DNA of 64,000 nucleotides from Saprospiraceae bacterium (GTDB lineage Bacteria > Bacteroidota > Bacteroidia > Chitinophagales > Saprospiraceae), in the NCBI GenBank assembly GCA_016714985.1, contig JADKBS010000023.1, positions 62,001 to 126,000 on the forward strand. The letters are read 5' to 3'. The first letter of the stretch is position 1, and each line of letters begins with the position of its first letter. The notes beneath the pieces were generated by a model. That model was not told where the DNA came from. It searched no databases and saw only the letters and a program-made list of their open reading frames with translations. Of the stretch, positions 6,288 through 17,800 are shown one piece after another. The position numbers were made by a program, and so were the translations under genes.

Positions 6288-8998
6288 AACCCCGTCACAT
6301 AGAGCCTAAGGTCAATTACACCATGTATGCTGGACTTGAACCACTCATTGTTCGTGAGAACACCAACTTCGTGAATGTTGGCGAACGCACCAACGTGACC
6401 GGTAGTCGCAGATTTGCGAAGCTGATAAAAGAAGGCAACTACGCCGAGGCGCTCAGTGTTGCGCAACAACAGGTGGAAGGGGGTGCCCAAATCATTGATG
6501 TGAACATGGACGAAGGCCTGCTCGACTCCGAAAAGGCGATGGTCACTTTCCTCAACCTTGTAATGGCCGAGCCGGAAATTGCGAAACTGCCCATTATGAT
6601 TGACAGCTCCAAGTTCAGCGTCATTGAAGCGGGTTTGAAATGTGTGCAGGGCAAATGCATTGTGAATTCCATTTCGATGAAAGAAGGCGAAGCGGAGTTC
6701 ATCCGTCAGGCCAAGCTCGTAAGGCGCTACGGAGCATCAGCCGTGGTCATGGCATTCGATGAACAAGGGCAGGCAGACACCATTGAACGAAAAGTAGAAA
6801 TCTGCGCTAGGGCTTACAAGATTCTCACCGAGCAGATTGGGTTCCCACCAGAGGACATCATTTTCGACCCGAACATATTTGCTGTTGCAACGGGCATTGA
6901 GGAGCATAACGAATACGCTATTTATTATATAGAAGCCTGCCGGCAAATAAAGCAGCGCTGCCCCGGTGCAAAAATTAGCGGAGGTGTGAGCAACTTGTCG
7001 TTCAGTTTTCGGGGAAATGACCGGGTACGGGAGGCCATGCACTCGGCCTTCCTCTTCCATGCCATCCAGGCAGGTATGGACATGGGCATCGTGAATGCAG
7101 GGATGATGGAGATTTATGAGCAAATCCCCAAAGACTTGCTAGAAAGGGTAGAGGACGTGCTGTTCAATCGCCGAGCCGACGCCACCGAGCGCCTCACAGA
7201 ATCCGCTGAGACCTTGAAGGGCAGTAGTGGGATGCAAATCGAGAAAGACCTCGCTTGGCGCAATGCCCCTGTTGAGAAGCGCCTGGAGCATTCCTTGGTG
7301 AGAGGCATAACCGACTTTATTGACATAGACACGGAGGAGGCCCGGCAGAAATTCCCGCAGCCTATCCATGTCATAGAAGGCCCGTTGATGGACGGGATGA
7401 ACGTTGTTGGCGACCTCTTCGGAAGCGGTAAAATGTTCTTGCCGCAAGTGGTGAAATCGGCCAGGGTTATGAAAAAAGCGGTGGCTTATTTGACACCATT
7501 TATTGAAGCAGAAAAATTGAGGTCGGGCAATGCTGGTAAGGCCAAGGGTAAAATCCTGATGGCTACCGTCAAGGGTGACGTTCACGACATTGGAAAAAAT
7601 ATTGTGGGCGTGGTGCTTGGCTGCAACAATTACGACATCGTTGACCTTGGGGTGATGGTGCCAGCCGACAAGATTTTGGATACCGCCATAAAGGAAAACG
7701 TGGACATGATTGGTTTGAGCGGCCTTATCACCCCATCTTTGGATGAAATGGTACATGTAGCCAAGGAAATGCAGCGCCGTGGCTTTACCATGCCGCTTTT
7801 GATAGGTGGTGCAACTACCTCCCGCACGCATACTGCCGTAAAAATTGAGCAGCAATACAATGGCCCTGTAATGCATGTTTTGGATGCCAGTCGAAGTGTA
7901 GCCGTCGTCTCTACCCTTATTGGAAGCGATGACGATGCCCGTGCGAATTTTATCCTTGAGACCAAAAAGGACTACGCTGCCATTCGGGAGCAACGGCTCA
8001 ACCGGACCACTACCAAGAAATACCTGAGCATCAAAGAGGCAAGGGCCAATAAATACAAAATTGATTGGTCATCTTATACGCCACCTAAACCTAAATTCTT
8101 GGGAATCAAGGTGTTCGACAACTATGACCTCGAAGAATTGAGCAACTATATTGACTGGACGCCCTTTTTTGCAAGTTGGGAACTGCGGGGCAAATACCCC
8201 GAAATTTTGATGGACGAAACGGTAGGCGAGCTATCCCGCCAGCTTTTCAACGATGCCCAATCATTGTTGCGCCGAGTGATTGACGAAAAATGGCTGACAG
8301 CACGAGCGGTCATTGGACTTTTCCCAGCAAATGCCATTGAGGGAGACAGCCTCGAACTCTATGAGGACGAGGGTAGGGGAGTGGTTAAGACAAAGTTGCA
8401 TTTTTTGCGACAGCAAATGGAGAAAGCAGCGGGACATCCCAATCTCTGCCTTACAGATTTCATGGCCTCCAAAGGCAAGGAGGACTATATAGGCACCTTT
8501 GCCGTGTCCACCGGCTTCGGAATAGACAAATGGGTGAAACAGTTTGAAGAGCAGCATGACGACTATCAAGCTATTCTGCTGAAGGCGCTCGCAGATCGTT
8601 TGGCGGAGGCATTTGCAGAGCGGATGCATGAGCGGGTGCGCAAGGAGTTTTGGGGCTATGCCACAACGGAAAACCTTGATGGCCATTCGCTTATCGAAGA
8701 GAATTACCAAGGCATACGGCCAGCCCCTGGCTATCCTGCATGCCCGGAGCATACCGAGAAGCGTACACTTTGGCAATTGCTGAATGTGGAGGAAAACACA
8801 GGTATTAAATTGACGGAAAGCTGCGCAATGTGGCCAGCAGCTGCGGTTAGTGGATGGTATTTCTCGCATCCTGAGAGCAAGTATTTCACCACGGGGCAGC
8901 TAGGGAAAGACCAAGTAGAGGATTATGCTGGTAGAAAAGGGATGACCGTGGAACAATCGGAAAAATGGCTGGCGAGTGTATTGAATTATGATGCCTAG
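6263..8998 (+). CDS. metH: methionine synthase MetH, folate-, cobalamin- and activation-domain part
   Basis: The rest of MetH in the shifted frame (really continuing from 6227; ATG 6263 is only the first start codon available). In order: the methyltetrahydrofolate pterin-binding barrel (FVNVGERTNVTGSRRFAKLI and later GGAQIIDVNMDEG), the cobalamin cap, the B12-binding Rossmann domain with the cobalt-ligand motif DVHDIGKN plus GLSGLITPSL and GGATTSRTHTAVKI, and the C-terminal AdoMet-dependent reactivation domain (RPAPGYPACPEHTEK; LTESCAMWPAAAVSGWYFSH). No further disruption is visible over 900 codons. The stop overlaps the convergent lipoprotein gene by four bases (CTAG). Confidence 0.92.
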   Translation: MAQHVANLKPRHIEPKVNYTMYAGLEPLIVRENTNFVNVGERTNVTGSRRFAKLIKEGNYAEALSVAQQQVEGGAQIIDVNMDEGLLDSEKAMVTFLNLVMAEPEIAKLPIMIDSSKFSVIEAGLKCVQGKCIVNSISMKEGEAEFIRQAKLVRRYGASAVVMAFDEQGQADTIERKVEICARAYKILTEQIGFPPEDIIFDPNIFAVATGIEEHNEYAIYYIEACRQIKQRCPGAKISGGVSNLSFSFRGNDRVREAMHSAFLFHAIQAGMDMGIVNAGMMEIYEQIPKDLLERVEDVLFNRRADATERLTESAETLKGSSGMQIEKDLAWRNAPVEKRLEHSLVRGITDFIDIDTEEARQKFPQPIHVIEGPLMDGMNVVGDLFGSGKMFLPQVVKSARVMKKAVAYLTPFIEAEKLRSGNAGKAKGKILMATVKGDVHDIGKNIVGVVLGCNNYDIVDLGVMVPADKILDTAIKENVDMIGLSGLITPSLDEMVHVAKEMQRRGFTMPLLIGGATTSRTHTAVKIEQQYNGPVMHVLDASRSVAVVSTLIGSDDDARANFILETKKDYAAIREQRLNRTTTKKYLSIKEARANKYKIDWSSYTPPKPKFLGIKVFDNYDLEELSNYIDWTPFFASWELRGKYPEILMDETVGELSRQLFNDAQSLLRRVIDEKWLTARAVIGLFPANAIEGDSLELYEDEGRGVVKTKLHFLRQQMEKAAGHPNLCLTDFMASKGKEDYIGTFAVSTGFGIDKWVKQFEEQHDDYQAILLKALADRLAEAFAERMHERVRKEFWGYATTENLDGHSLIEENYQGIRPAPGYPACPEHTEKRTLWQLLNVEENTGIKLTESCAMWPAAAVSGWYFSHPESKYFTTGQLGKDQVEDYAGRKGMTVEQSEKWLASVLNYDA

Positions 8999-9678
8999 AA
9001 AATTAACCCGATACCGAAAATAGGTCGTACTTTTTCATCCAGTTTATCTGGGAAAAACTTTTCATCATTAAACCTTGAGAAGCGGTACAAGCCTAACTCA
9101 GCAGCGAAAATCACGTTCTTGCCCGTTTGAAAACCCATGTTTCCACCAATATAGTCTATATGAGTGGTCTCAGAAAGTTCTCCATAATGCCATTCTGTAG
9201 CAAGTCTTGGCGATAGGTAAAAACTGGTAAGTTCGTTTGGGTGATAGGAAAAAGACAAAGGAACTTGTACATAAAGCTTCGTAGGAAACAAATAACCAAG
9301 CTCTGCACCAATTGAAACTGCCCAAGGTGAGGTTTTTGAGCCTAACAATTGGTATTTGCTCATCAGCCCCAGCATAAATACACTATTTCCTCTGACACCA
9401 ATGTCGAAATTCTCGCTCAATCCAAAATGTACTTGTATTTCCCCGTTGAACCAATTCAAATAAGGGTCATTGGGGGTTGATGTGGTAGGAGAGAAAATTC
9501 CTAATTCGTTGGATTGGTAGGGGGTTCCGTAAACATTGCCCGAAAGCAGAACTTTCCATTCGTCTTTACCATTTGTCCGACCAGTATGATACCCTGTGAG
9601 GGACATACAGCCTTGGAAAGCAAAAGAGAGTATTACAATTGCCCGAAATAAAGTTGAAGAATGCTTAATCAAAATCAA
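8995..9678 (-). CDS. outer-membrane beta-barrel lipoprotein, unknown function
   Basis: A 227-residue exported protein. Its hydrophobic N-terminus ends in FQGC, a plausible lipobox (Cys24). The remainder alternates short aromatic strands and turns (KVLLSGNVYGTPYQ, EIQVHFGLSENFDIGVRG, AVSIGAELGYLFPTKLYVQV) and ends in the aromatic strand IFGIGLIF, typical of small outer-membrane barrels. No specific family is recognised. It is convergent with metH with a 4-bp overlap and lies downstream of the PspC-like gene on the same strand (22 bp gap), so the two may be cotranscribed. Confidence 0.7.
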   Translation of the reverse strand: MILIKHSSTLFRAIVILSFAFQGCMSLTGYHTGRTNGKDEWKVLLSGNVYGTPYQSNELGIFSPTTSTPNDPYLNWFNGEIQVHFGLSENFDIGVRGNSVFMLGLMSKYQLLGSKTSPWAVSIGAELGYLFPTKLYVQVPLSFSYHPNELTSFYLSPRLATEWHYGELSETTHIDYIGGNMGFQTGKNVIFAAELGLYRFSRFNDEKFFPDKLDEKVRPIFGIGLIF

Positions 9679-9700
9679 GAGAAGGCTAAATCGTTAACAA

Positions 9701-9916
9701 TCAGCCCCAAAGAACCCTTCCACTCCCTTTGAGGTACTTTTTGATGTTCAGCCAAAACGCCACGAAAAGGTAAAGTATAATAGGAGAGCCAAATGCCACA
9801 AAGCTGGCATAGATGAAATACATTCGAACCCTTGAGGAAGCAAGCCCCATTTTATCGCCCAGGTAGTTGCACACTCCGAAGGCCGACCGCTCCATTAAGT
9901 CTTTGAAATTTCCCAT
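9701..9916 (-). CDS. PspC-domain small membrane protein
   Basis: A 71-residue protein matching the PspC domain (phage-shock protein C, a membrane-bound stress regulator domain). It has the GVCNYLGDKMGLASSRVRMYFIY segment, equivalent to the GVCgGLaeyfgid..lvRl.F core, followed by one hydrophobic helix (SPIILYLFVAFWLNI). Stand-alone PspC proteins are common in Bacteroidota and their role is generally envelope stress; no other psp genes are nearby. It precedes the outer-membrane lipoprotein gene by 22 bp. Confidence 0.75.
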   Translation of the reverse strand: MGNFKDLMERSAFGVCNYLGDKMGLASSRVRMYFIYASFVAFGSPIILYLFVAFWLNIKKYLKGSGRVLWG

Positions 9917-9941
9917 TCCGCAAATTTAGCTGGTCAAAACT

Positions 9942-9984
9942 AAATAAAAAAGGCAGATGTCGAATAAATGCTCGACACCTGCCT
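9942..9984 (-). terminator. terminator of the ECF sigma factor gene
   Basis: Stem of about 13 bp with one mismatch (9951-9963 with 9972-9984); read on the minus strand it is followed by a T-rich tract. It lies 24 bp downstream of the sigma factor stop codon. Confidence 0.8.
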
Positions 9985-10008
9985 CTGGTTTATGGATTGG
10001 CTAGCAAA

Positions 10009-10590
10009 TTATTGCAGGTACATTTCTTTTTCAGCCATCATCTTCCGGATATTGATGAGGGCGTACCGCATGCGCCCAAGGGCTGTGTTGATACTTACCC
10101 GAGTCAAGGCAGCAATTTCCTTGAAACTCATGTCGGCATAGTGCCTAAGGATTACCACTTCCCGCTGCTCAGCAGGCAAGGCATCAACAAGGTGGCGAAT
10201 CCGGTCGTGAGTTTGGCTGCGCATGATCAGTTGCTCAGCATTCGGGTCGTGCGACCCAATCACTTCGAAAATGTCAAATGAATCGTTGATGTGGACATGT
10301 GGCCTACGCTTTCCCCTTCGGTGGTAATCAACACAAAGGTTATAAGAGATACGCAATGCCCATTGACCAAACTTGCCTTCGTGGTTGTATTTACCACTGC
10401 GCAATGTGTTGATAATCTTAATGAAAACTTCTTGGAAGATGTCTTCGGCAAGTGTCTCATCTTTCACGAAGAGGTAGATGGACGTGTAGATTTTCTGTTG
10501 ATAGCGGTCAAGTAGTTCTTTGAAAGACTTTTCATCTCCTTCAAGGTACTGAGCGATCAGCTGGTGGTCATTTACTGGCATTACTTGCAT
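10009..10590 (-). CDS. RNA polymerase ECF sigma factor
   Basis: A 193-residue sigma-70 family protein of the extracytoplasmic-function type. Region 2 is at about residues 10-80 (FKELLDRYQQKIYTSIYLFV, AEDIFQEVFIKI, FGQWALRISYNLCVDYHRR) and region 4 at about 130-185 (LPAEQREVVILRHYADMSFK, then EIAALTRVSINTALGRMRYAL, the DNA-binding helix-turn-helix). No anti-sigma gene is adjacent, so its signal is unknown. A second start at Met4 (10581) is possible. The upstream DNA contains an AACTAA...TTAGTT inverted repeat (about 10592-10611) overlapping a TAACTTTTG promoter-like sequence, which might be an operator. Confidence 0.92.
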   Translation of the reverse strand: MQVMPVNDHQLIAQYLEGDEKSFKELLDRYQQKIYTSIYLFVKDETLAEDIFQEVFIKIINTLRSGKYNHEGKFGQWALRISYNLCVDYHRRGKRRPHVHINDSFDIFEVIGSHDPNAEQLIMRSQTHDRIRHLVDALPAEQREVVILRHYADMSFKEIAALTRVSINTALGRMRYALINIRKMMAEKEMYLQ

Positions 10591-11051
10591 AACTAAGGCA
10601 AAAGTTAGTTAAAAAAACAGTTTGCGATTTAGTGTAGAAGTTTATGCCGTATAGAAAATCTTGTTTAGTGGAAGAATTTAATTGAAGAGAAGTTTGCAAT
10701 TAAAGCGCCAAATTAGGTTATTTGTAGGAAAAAAAACCAAATTAAGCCATTTTAACAAAAAATTAAGGCTTTTGATAAAATATTTTGAATCAAACGCCGA
10801 CACAAATCAAGTCCCTTTTATCCAGAATGTCAAGCCTGTGTCAAAAAAAAGAGCTGGAAATCAATAATTTTAACTAAACGTTTCTCAAAACCAGCGGAAT
10901 ACTGTTTGGTAAAAGATGTAATTTGACGCCTGATTATCATAAATTGAAGTTTGTAAAGGCCATTTTGCGTCCAATTGATTTGGAATTCAGTACATTTGCC
11001 CAGTTCAACCTACAAAAATGACAGCCCAAAGTTTTAACTTAAAGACAAAGC
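10591..11051. other. AT-rich intergenic region between sigma factor and tpiA
   Basis: About 460 bp of very AT-rich DNA separating divergent genes. It holds the tpiA promoter box and the inverted repeat near the sigma gene. A 61-codon frame from a TTG at 10682 is basic and low in complexity and I do not regard it as a gene. Otherwise I see nothing. Confidence 0.6.
10991..10998 (+). promoter_or_regulatory. tpiA: -7 promoter box for tpiA
   Basis: TACATTTG fits TAnnTTTG, 53 bases before the tpiA start; a TTG lies 23 bases upstream, close to the expected -33 position. Confidence 0.55.
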
Positions 11052-11816
11052 ATGAAGAGAGCGCAAATTGTTGCGGGTAATTGGAAGATGAATTTGAGTT
11101 TCCAGGAAGGTAGAGACCTTGCTAAAGAAATTATCAACAATTCCAGCCCGAATGAGGTTTTGATGGTGCTTTGCCCACCATTTGTACACTTGAACCACCT
11201 CTCAACCTTGGTAAATGGAATTTCCCACCTTGAAATTGGTGCACAAAACTGCCACCACCTTTCTAACGGAGCCTACACAGGCGAAGTGTCAGCGGGGATG
11301 ATAAAATCCGTTGGTTGTAGTTTTGTCATCATTGGCCATTCGGAGCGAAGGGAGTATTTTGCCGAGAATGACGAATTGCTGACAAAGAAAGTGGATGCCG
11401 TGCTCGGCAATGGTATGAGGCCTATTTTTTGCTGTGGGGAAAAGTTGGAGACAAGGGAAGCGGACAACCAAGAAGCCCTTGTTCAATCTCAAATTGAAAA
11501 TGCCCTTTTTCACCTTGACAGCGAAGCCTTCTCTAAAATCGTTATAGCGTATGAACCTGTATGGGCCATTGGTACCGGTAGAACCGCCTCGCCTGAACAA
11601 GCCCAAGAAATGCACGCCTTTATTAGAAGCCTGATTTTGAAAAAATATGGACATGAAATTGCGGACAGCACCCCCATACTATATGGTGGTAGTTGCAAGC
11701 CCGACAATGCAGCCGAGATTTTCAGCCAGCCGGATGTGGATGGTGGACTGATTGGCGGCGCATCGTTAAAGGCGAATGATTTTATTGCAATAGCAAGCAG
11801 TTTCCCTCAACATTAA
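11052..11816 (+). CDS. tpiA: triosephosphate isomerase
   Basis: A 254-residue TIM-barrel enzyme that interconverts dihydroxyacetone phosphate and glyceraldehyde 3-phosphate in glycolysis. All active-site motifs are present: GNWKMN with Lys12, IGHSERR with His96, AYEPVWAIGTG with Glu168 and the phosphate-binding YGGS and GGLIGGASL segments near the end. Length is standard. The giant secreted-protein gene starts only 19 bp after the stop, so read-through transcription is possible although the functions are unrelated. Cytoplasmic. Confidence 0.98.
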   Translation: MKRAQIVAGNWKMNLSFQEGRDLAKEIINNSSPNEVLMVLCPPFVHLNHLSTLVNGISHLEIGAQNCHHLSNGAYTGEVSAGMIKSVGCSFVIIGHSERREYFAENDELLTKKVDAVLGNGMRPIFCCGEKLETREADNQEALVQSQIENALFHLDSEAFSKIVIAYEPVWAIGTGRTASPEQAQEMHAFIRSLILKKYGHEIADSTPILYGGSCKPDNAAEIFSQPDVDGGLIGGASLKANDFIAIASSFPQH

Positions 11817-11835
11817 ATTAATCAGGATTTTTAAA

Positions 11836-14800
11836 ATGATGAAGATGAAAAAACATTACTTATACCTCTGTGTACTCTTTGTTTTCCTATTTAGGTTGGG
11901 ACTAAATGCCCAATGCCCTCCTCCTGGCTTCCCAGACACTGGGGATAACTGCCCGCAAGCACCCACACTTTGTAATCCAATTGACGGGTATTGTGCGACT
12001 TTGGGCTCCAATAACACCCCAGCTGATTTCCCAGGTTGCGCTGGCAACTCTTTGAACAATGATGAATGGTTCGCATTTATCGCTGGCAGTTCGAGCATCA
12101 CACTTCAAATAACTCCTTCCAACTGTCAAGGCACCAACGGTCAGCTTGGTATGCAAGGGGCTATTTATGAAGGAAGCTGTGGAGGCCCAACTGTGGCCTC
12201 ACAATGTAACTGCACCCAGAGTGCTTTCCAATTGACTGGAACCTATATTCCTGGACAAGTCTATTATGTTGTCTTTGACGGATGTGCTGGCGATATTTGT
12301 GATTTTCAGGTAAACGTGCTTTCTGGTAGCACCTTGCCTCAACCTCCAGAAGATGCAAGCCCTCTGAATTGGGCAACAGACGTTTGCCCTGGTTCAAATG
12401 TTACATACACTTTAAATAACCCTGACGCAGCCACTTTTAATTGGACCATAAATCCTCCGGGGTTAGGAACCGTAACTGGTTCTCCAGGAGGAACGGTTTC
12501 GGTTTTATGGAATGGTCCGGGAACTGGCCAACTATGTGTTCAATCTTCAAATCCTTGTTTGCAAGGAAACCAAATATGCATTCCTATTAATTCAGAGGAA
12601 ATTCCTGTGACCCAACTGCCACCGATACCACTCTGCTTCATGGAATCTGTAGAGTGTGCTGGTACAACTTTTAACGTTGGTACACCTCCGGGTGGAACGC
12701 CTGTTACCCTTCAAAACTGGTTGGGATGCGATAGTGTCGTTAATTGTATTGTCAATCAGTTACCGCAGGCAATTTTTGATTTGGGCATGGTTACACTTTG
12801 CGCCCCCGATTTCTTGACCATTTGTGGACAACAATATCAAAGTACCGACCCCTTTCTTACACATGTTTGCCCAGATGGCAACTGGCGAGGCTGTGATTCA
12901 ACTGTATTGGTAGATTTGGCAATTCTTAATCCCCAAGTCAATATAGAAGATCCCCCAATAGTCGGCTGTGGCCCTACCGCTGAGGTAGTGCTCAATGCGT
13001 CAAGTTCTGATTTTTCGCAGGTACCTGGCGGAACGGTAACCATGCTGTGGACTGGCCCTGGCATATTAGGCCAAGCTGATGGGCCAATGGTGACTATCAA
13101 TGCTGGCGGTGTTTATTGTTTCACCATTACCACAACCAGGAATGGTGTTTCTTGTATTGACCAAGAATGCGTAACCGTACAAAGTAATATCCAATTGCCC
13201 CAAACACCCCAGTTAAGTGGCAACCAGAGCCCTTGTCAAGGCTCCACTTTTAATTACTCCGTCACACCAGTTGGCAGCCCTGCACCAACAGGGTATGTCT
13301 GGACAACCCCGGGCAATATCCCGTTTAATGTTATCAATGCCAACACCATAGCGATAACTTGGCCAGCCAACTTTACCACTGGTAATCTTTGCGTGGCATC
13401 TGAAAACGATTGCGGCCTTTCCGTTCCTGTTTGTATTCCTATTACTGCTCAGGCTGGGCCTCCCGTGCCTGTGTTAAGCGGCCCTACTACTGTTTGTGCG
13501 AATAACCAAACGCAGGTTTTTACAGTGACCAATGCGACAGCAGGTGTCATTTACAACTGGCAGGTACCAGCAGGCGCAACATTCACGGGGTCTGGTCCTA
13601 GCATAACAGTCAACTTCAGCGGTACTGCCGCAGGCAATGGGCAAGTATGCGTGACTTCACAGAACACTTGTGGAACAGGGCAGCCCGTTTGCACCAATTT
13701 CACGATTACCGCTGTGCCAGCCGTGCCAGATATGAGCGGGCCGGTAACGGTATGTTCCAACGGAGGCACTTATACCTATACAGTCAACAATCCGCCTCCG
13801 GGTGTTACTTACGCTTGGACAGTGCCGGCTGGTGCAACAATTACAGGAGCAACCAACGGACCATCAATAACTGTTAATTTCAATGGGGCATCAAACGGTC
13901 AGGTCTGTGTCGCAGCCTCTAATTCCTGCGGCACCAGCAACCAGGATTGCCAGCCCGTGCAGGTTACTAATGCGCCTACTGCGACCATCAGCGGTTCTGG
14001 TGATATTTGTGCTGGAAGCAATGAAACGGTTGATTTAACCATTGTTGTTTCTGGCACTGGTCCTTGGGATGTTTCTTACTCCTTGAACAATGGGCCTGCC
14101 ACCAACATCATAGTGACCACCAGTCCTTACACTTTGACAGTCAACCAAGCAGGCACTTACACGCTTACTGCGGTCAATATTCAAGGAAGCACTTGTACAG
14201 GTACACCACAAGGCTCCGCTGTGGTAACGCAGAATCCAGCACCTCAGGCTACCCTGTCAGGTACTGGAGAAATTTGCCAAGGCAGTGGACAAACTGTCCC
14301 TTTAACCATCAACTTCACTGGCACCTCTCCTTGGAACGTTGAATGGACGCTTAATGGCACCCCTCAAGCGCCATTCCAAGCAACAACCAATCCATACACT
14401 TGGAACCTTGGTGAGGCGCAGGCTGGTACTATCCAATTGAGCGATGTTGTGGATGGCAATGGTTGTAATGGCAATGCAACTGGTTCTGGTTCAATTTCCA
14501 TTAACGATGCACCCACGGTCAGCGGTATTTCAGCAGAATGCGAAGCTACCAACCAGTTTTATGTGGTGACTTTTACCATTAATGGTGGTGATGTTGCGTC
14601 CTATTCCGTTACACCTTCAAATGGAACCTTGGTTGGCAATTTGTTCACAAGCAACCAGATTCCAACAGGGACTGGTTACAACTTCATAGTGTCAGATGCC
14701 AACAACTGTGATGTCGTAACTGTTTCGCAGAACATTGTACTCTGCGATTGTGATTCGGAGGTAGGAACGATGGATATAGCGATGGTTGAAGTGTGTGGCG

Positions 14801-17800
14801 ACGGGCCAACTGCCGTTCAGTACAACAATGCTGGAGAATTTCTTGATGGCAATGATACACTTGCCTTTGTTCTCCACAATGGAAATGGTCTTTCCATTGT
14901 TAACCCGGTCCTTAACACTTCTTCAACACCATCTGTTAGCTTCAATGCTTCCAATATGACTTATGGCACAACCTACTATCTCTCAGCAGTGGTGGGTGAT
15001 GCCAGTGGAAACGGAGTTAACTTGAACGACCCCTGCTTGAGTGTAGCACAGGGTACTCCGATTGTGTTCTATCAGATACCAACCGCTTCTATTGTTGGAA
15101 CTGATGCAGTATGTGTAGGCGAACCCGGCCAACTTCAGGTACAATTTACAGGTGTTGCACCGTATTCTATCAGCTATGATGATGGAAATGGAAATGTACA
15201 GACCTTGAACGGCATCACGCAGAATCCTTACACATTGGTGGTTTCACCAACGGGTACTACAACTTATTGCCTTACAGCTATGTCGGATAACAACTGTGTT
15301 GGCACAGTAACTGGCTGTGGCGATGTTGTTGTCAATTCTGCAGTCGTGGTGGACAGTTTCAATGTTGAATGCAACTTGACAAGTACAGCATATACTGTAA
15401 CTGTATATATTTCTGGGGGAAATCCAAGTTCATATTCAGTAACAGGGTTGCCTGGGACAATTACTGGAAATGTCTTCATAAGTAATCCAGTACCCAACTT
15501 GACCGGCTTTTCTATTGTGGTCAATGATGGCAATAACTGTAACCCACAAACTGTCGCCCAGACGTTGGTGAATTGTGCTTGCCAAACTGATGCTGGGACC
15601 ATGTCAGCAACGTTGGTGAGTGTTTGTGGGAATGGCCCAGTTGCCGTTCCAGTTGCCACGGGTACGTTCACAGATGCGGATGATATCATTAGCTATGTGC
15701 TGCGACCAGACAACTCCGCCTTCCTGGGGACAATTATTTCAACCAGCAATACACCGTCGTTTTCATTCGTCCCTGCGACAATGACCTACGGAACTACCTA
15801 CTATGTTTCGGCTATTGCAGGCAACGATAATGGTTCTGGCAGCGTGGACTTAAATGACCCATGCCTCAATGTGTCAAATTCAACACCGGTCGTGTTTAAC
15901 CAAATTCCTACAGCGGTTTTGAATGAAACAAAACAGATTTGCGTAGGCGACAATACCACATTAGAAGTAATGCTCACCGGTCAATCTCCTTGGACCATAA
16001 TTTACCAACCAACTGGGGTAGGTGCCACACCTGTTACAATTGTTGCCAATTCAAGTCCTTTTCAATTGCCTATTAACCCGACCTCAACAACTACTTATAA
16101 TTTGGTCTCCGTTGAAAGTGGCAATGCGTGTGTAGGGACTGTTTCGGGTACTGGCTCTGTCGTGGTGAACAATCCACCCACTGGAATTGACGTTGAAAGG
16201 ATTTGTGATTTGACTGGGCAAACCTTTGTAGTTTCCTTTACTATACAAGATGGTGATCCCTTGACTTATACGGTTACACCCCCGGGGACATTGGTAGGCA
16301 GCCTATATACTAGCACTGCTTTACCCTCTGGTGCTTCCTATTCTTTTGCTATTGATGATATCAATAATTGTGGCCCATCCCTCGTTGCTGGGTCTCATGC
16401 TTGCGACTGTGAGACAGATTTGGGTACCATGAGTACAACATTAGTGCAAGCCTGTGTGGATGAGATGGTGACAGTTCCATCAGTATCTAGTCAAACGCTA
16501 GATCCTGACGATGTATTGGTTTACTACTTGCATACCGGTAGCAGCAACGTCTTGGGAACCGTAATTGGAACTAACGGTTCGCCTTCATTCAGCTATAATG
16601 GTGCTACAATGACCGCTGGAACCACTTACTATATAAGTGCAGTTGCAGGAACAAACAATGGTTCTGGCGGAGTTGACTTGCAAAACGACCCTTGTGCAAT
16701 TATCACCTTAGGTACTCCGATAAGGTTTAATGTCCTTCCTAATGCTATCTTGTCTGGTTCCATTACCATCTGTGAAGGTGAAACAGCAAACATGTCGGTA
16801 ACTGTGTCTGGTGTTGGCCCATTTTCGGTGGTTTATTCCATTAATGCTATTACACAGCCACCTGTGACCATGCCTGCGCCTGGCACTTACCCCATCCAGT
16901 TGCCTGGTGGATTGACGGCAGGTGTGACAAGCATAGTAATTATTTCCATTGCTGATAACGGAACTGGTTGTGACAATACCCCTACCCAATCTTCAATCAT
17001 TACTGTCACTCCAAACGTTGGGGCTGGCACGTCAATTGGGGATTTGGAGTTTTGTGAAGGACTTGGACAGGCTTTCGACCTTGACAATCAATTGACGGGT
17101 GCAACTCCTGGTGGCCAATGGACAGGTGGCCCAACTGGTGGTGTAGTTGCTGGTGGGAATGTTAACCCAACCAACTTCGCCCCTGGCACCTACCAATATA
17201 CTTATACCGTGCAAGGGGCGGGCAACTGCCCGGATGATACTGAAAGTATCAACCTTATCATCAACCCTGCTCCGGATGCCGATGCGGGTATTGATCAAAT
17301 TCTTACTTGCGACAAACTTGTAGCCAATCTTGGTGGCACAAATACGACCAATGGTGCAAATTATACATGGTCTGGTGGAACGGTTGTAAACCCAAACGCA
17401 GCTACTACGACCACCACTGCTGCTGGCACTTACACTTTGACTGTGGAAAGCCAAGGGTGTGTAGCTACTGACGATGTGGAAGTTATACAATCCGCAGCAA
17501 TACCCAATCTATCCATCGTAATTTCCGATGTCAGCTGCTTTGGCAACAATGATGGCTTTGTGCGGGTAGATTCCGTTTGGGGTGGGGTTGGGCCTTATTT
17601 GTTCTCTTTAGATGGGTCACCATTCAGTTCGACTACCCAATTCACCAACCTTGGTGATGGTCCGCACACCATTCAAGTAGTGGATGCTGGTGGCTGTGAG
17701 AATGAGTCTGCTTTTACAGTGGAGGAGCCAGTAGAAGTGACGGTTGAAATAATGGGTAATTTTGAATCTACCAATTCCAATATTGTCAATTTGGGCGATG

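Noticed and set aside
6215..6290. Programmed -1 frameshifting in metH
   Set aside because: GGGG lacks a classical slippery heptamer and I see no downstream pseudoknot; MetH is not known to use frameshifting. A one-base loss or sequencing error is simpler.
10682..10867. 61-codon frame starting with TTG between the sigma factor and tpiA genes
   Set aside because: Lys-rich translation of AT-rich DNA, no ATG start, overlaps the upstream promoter region and resembles no protein.
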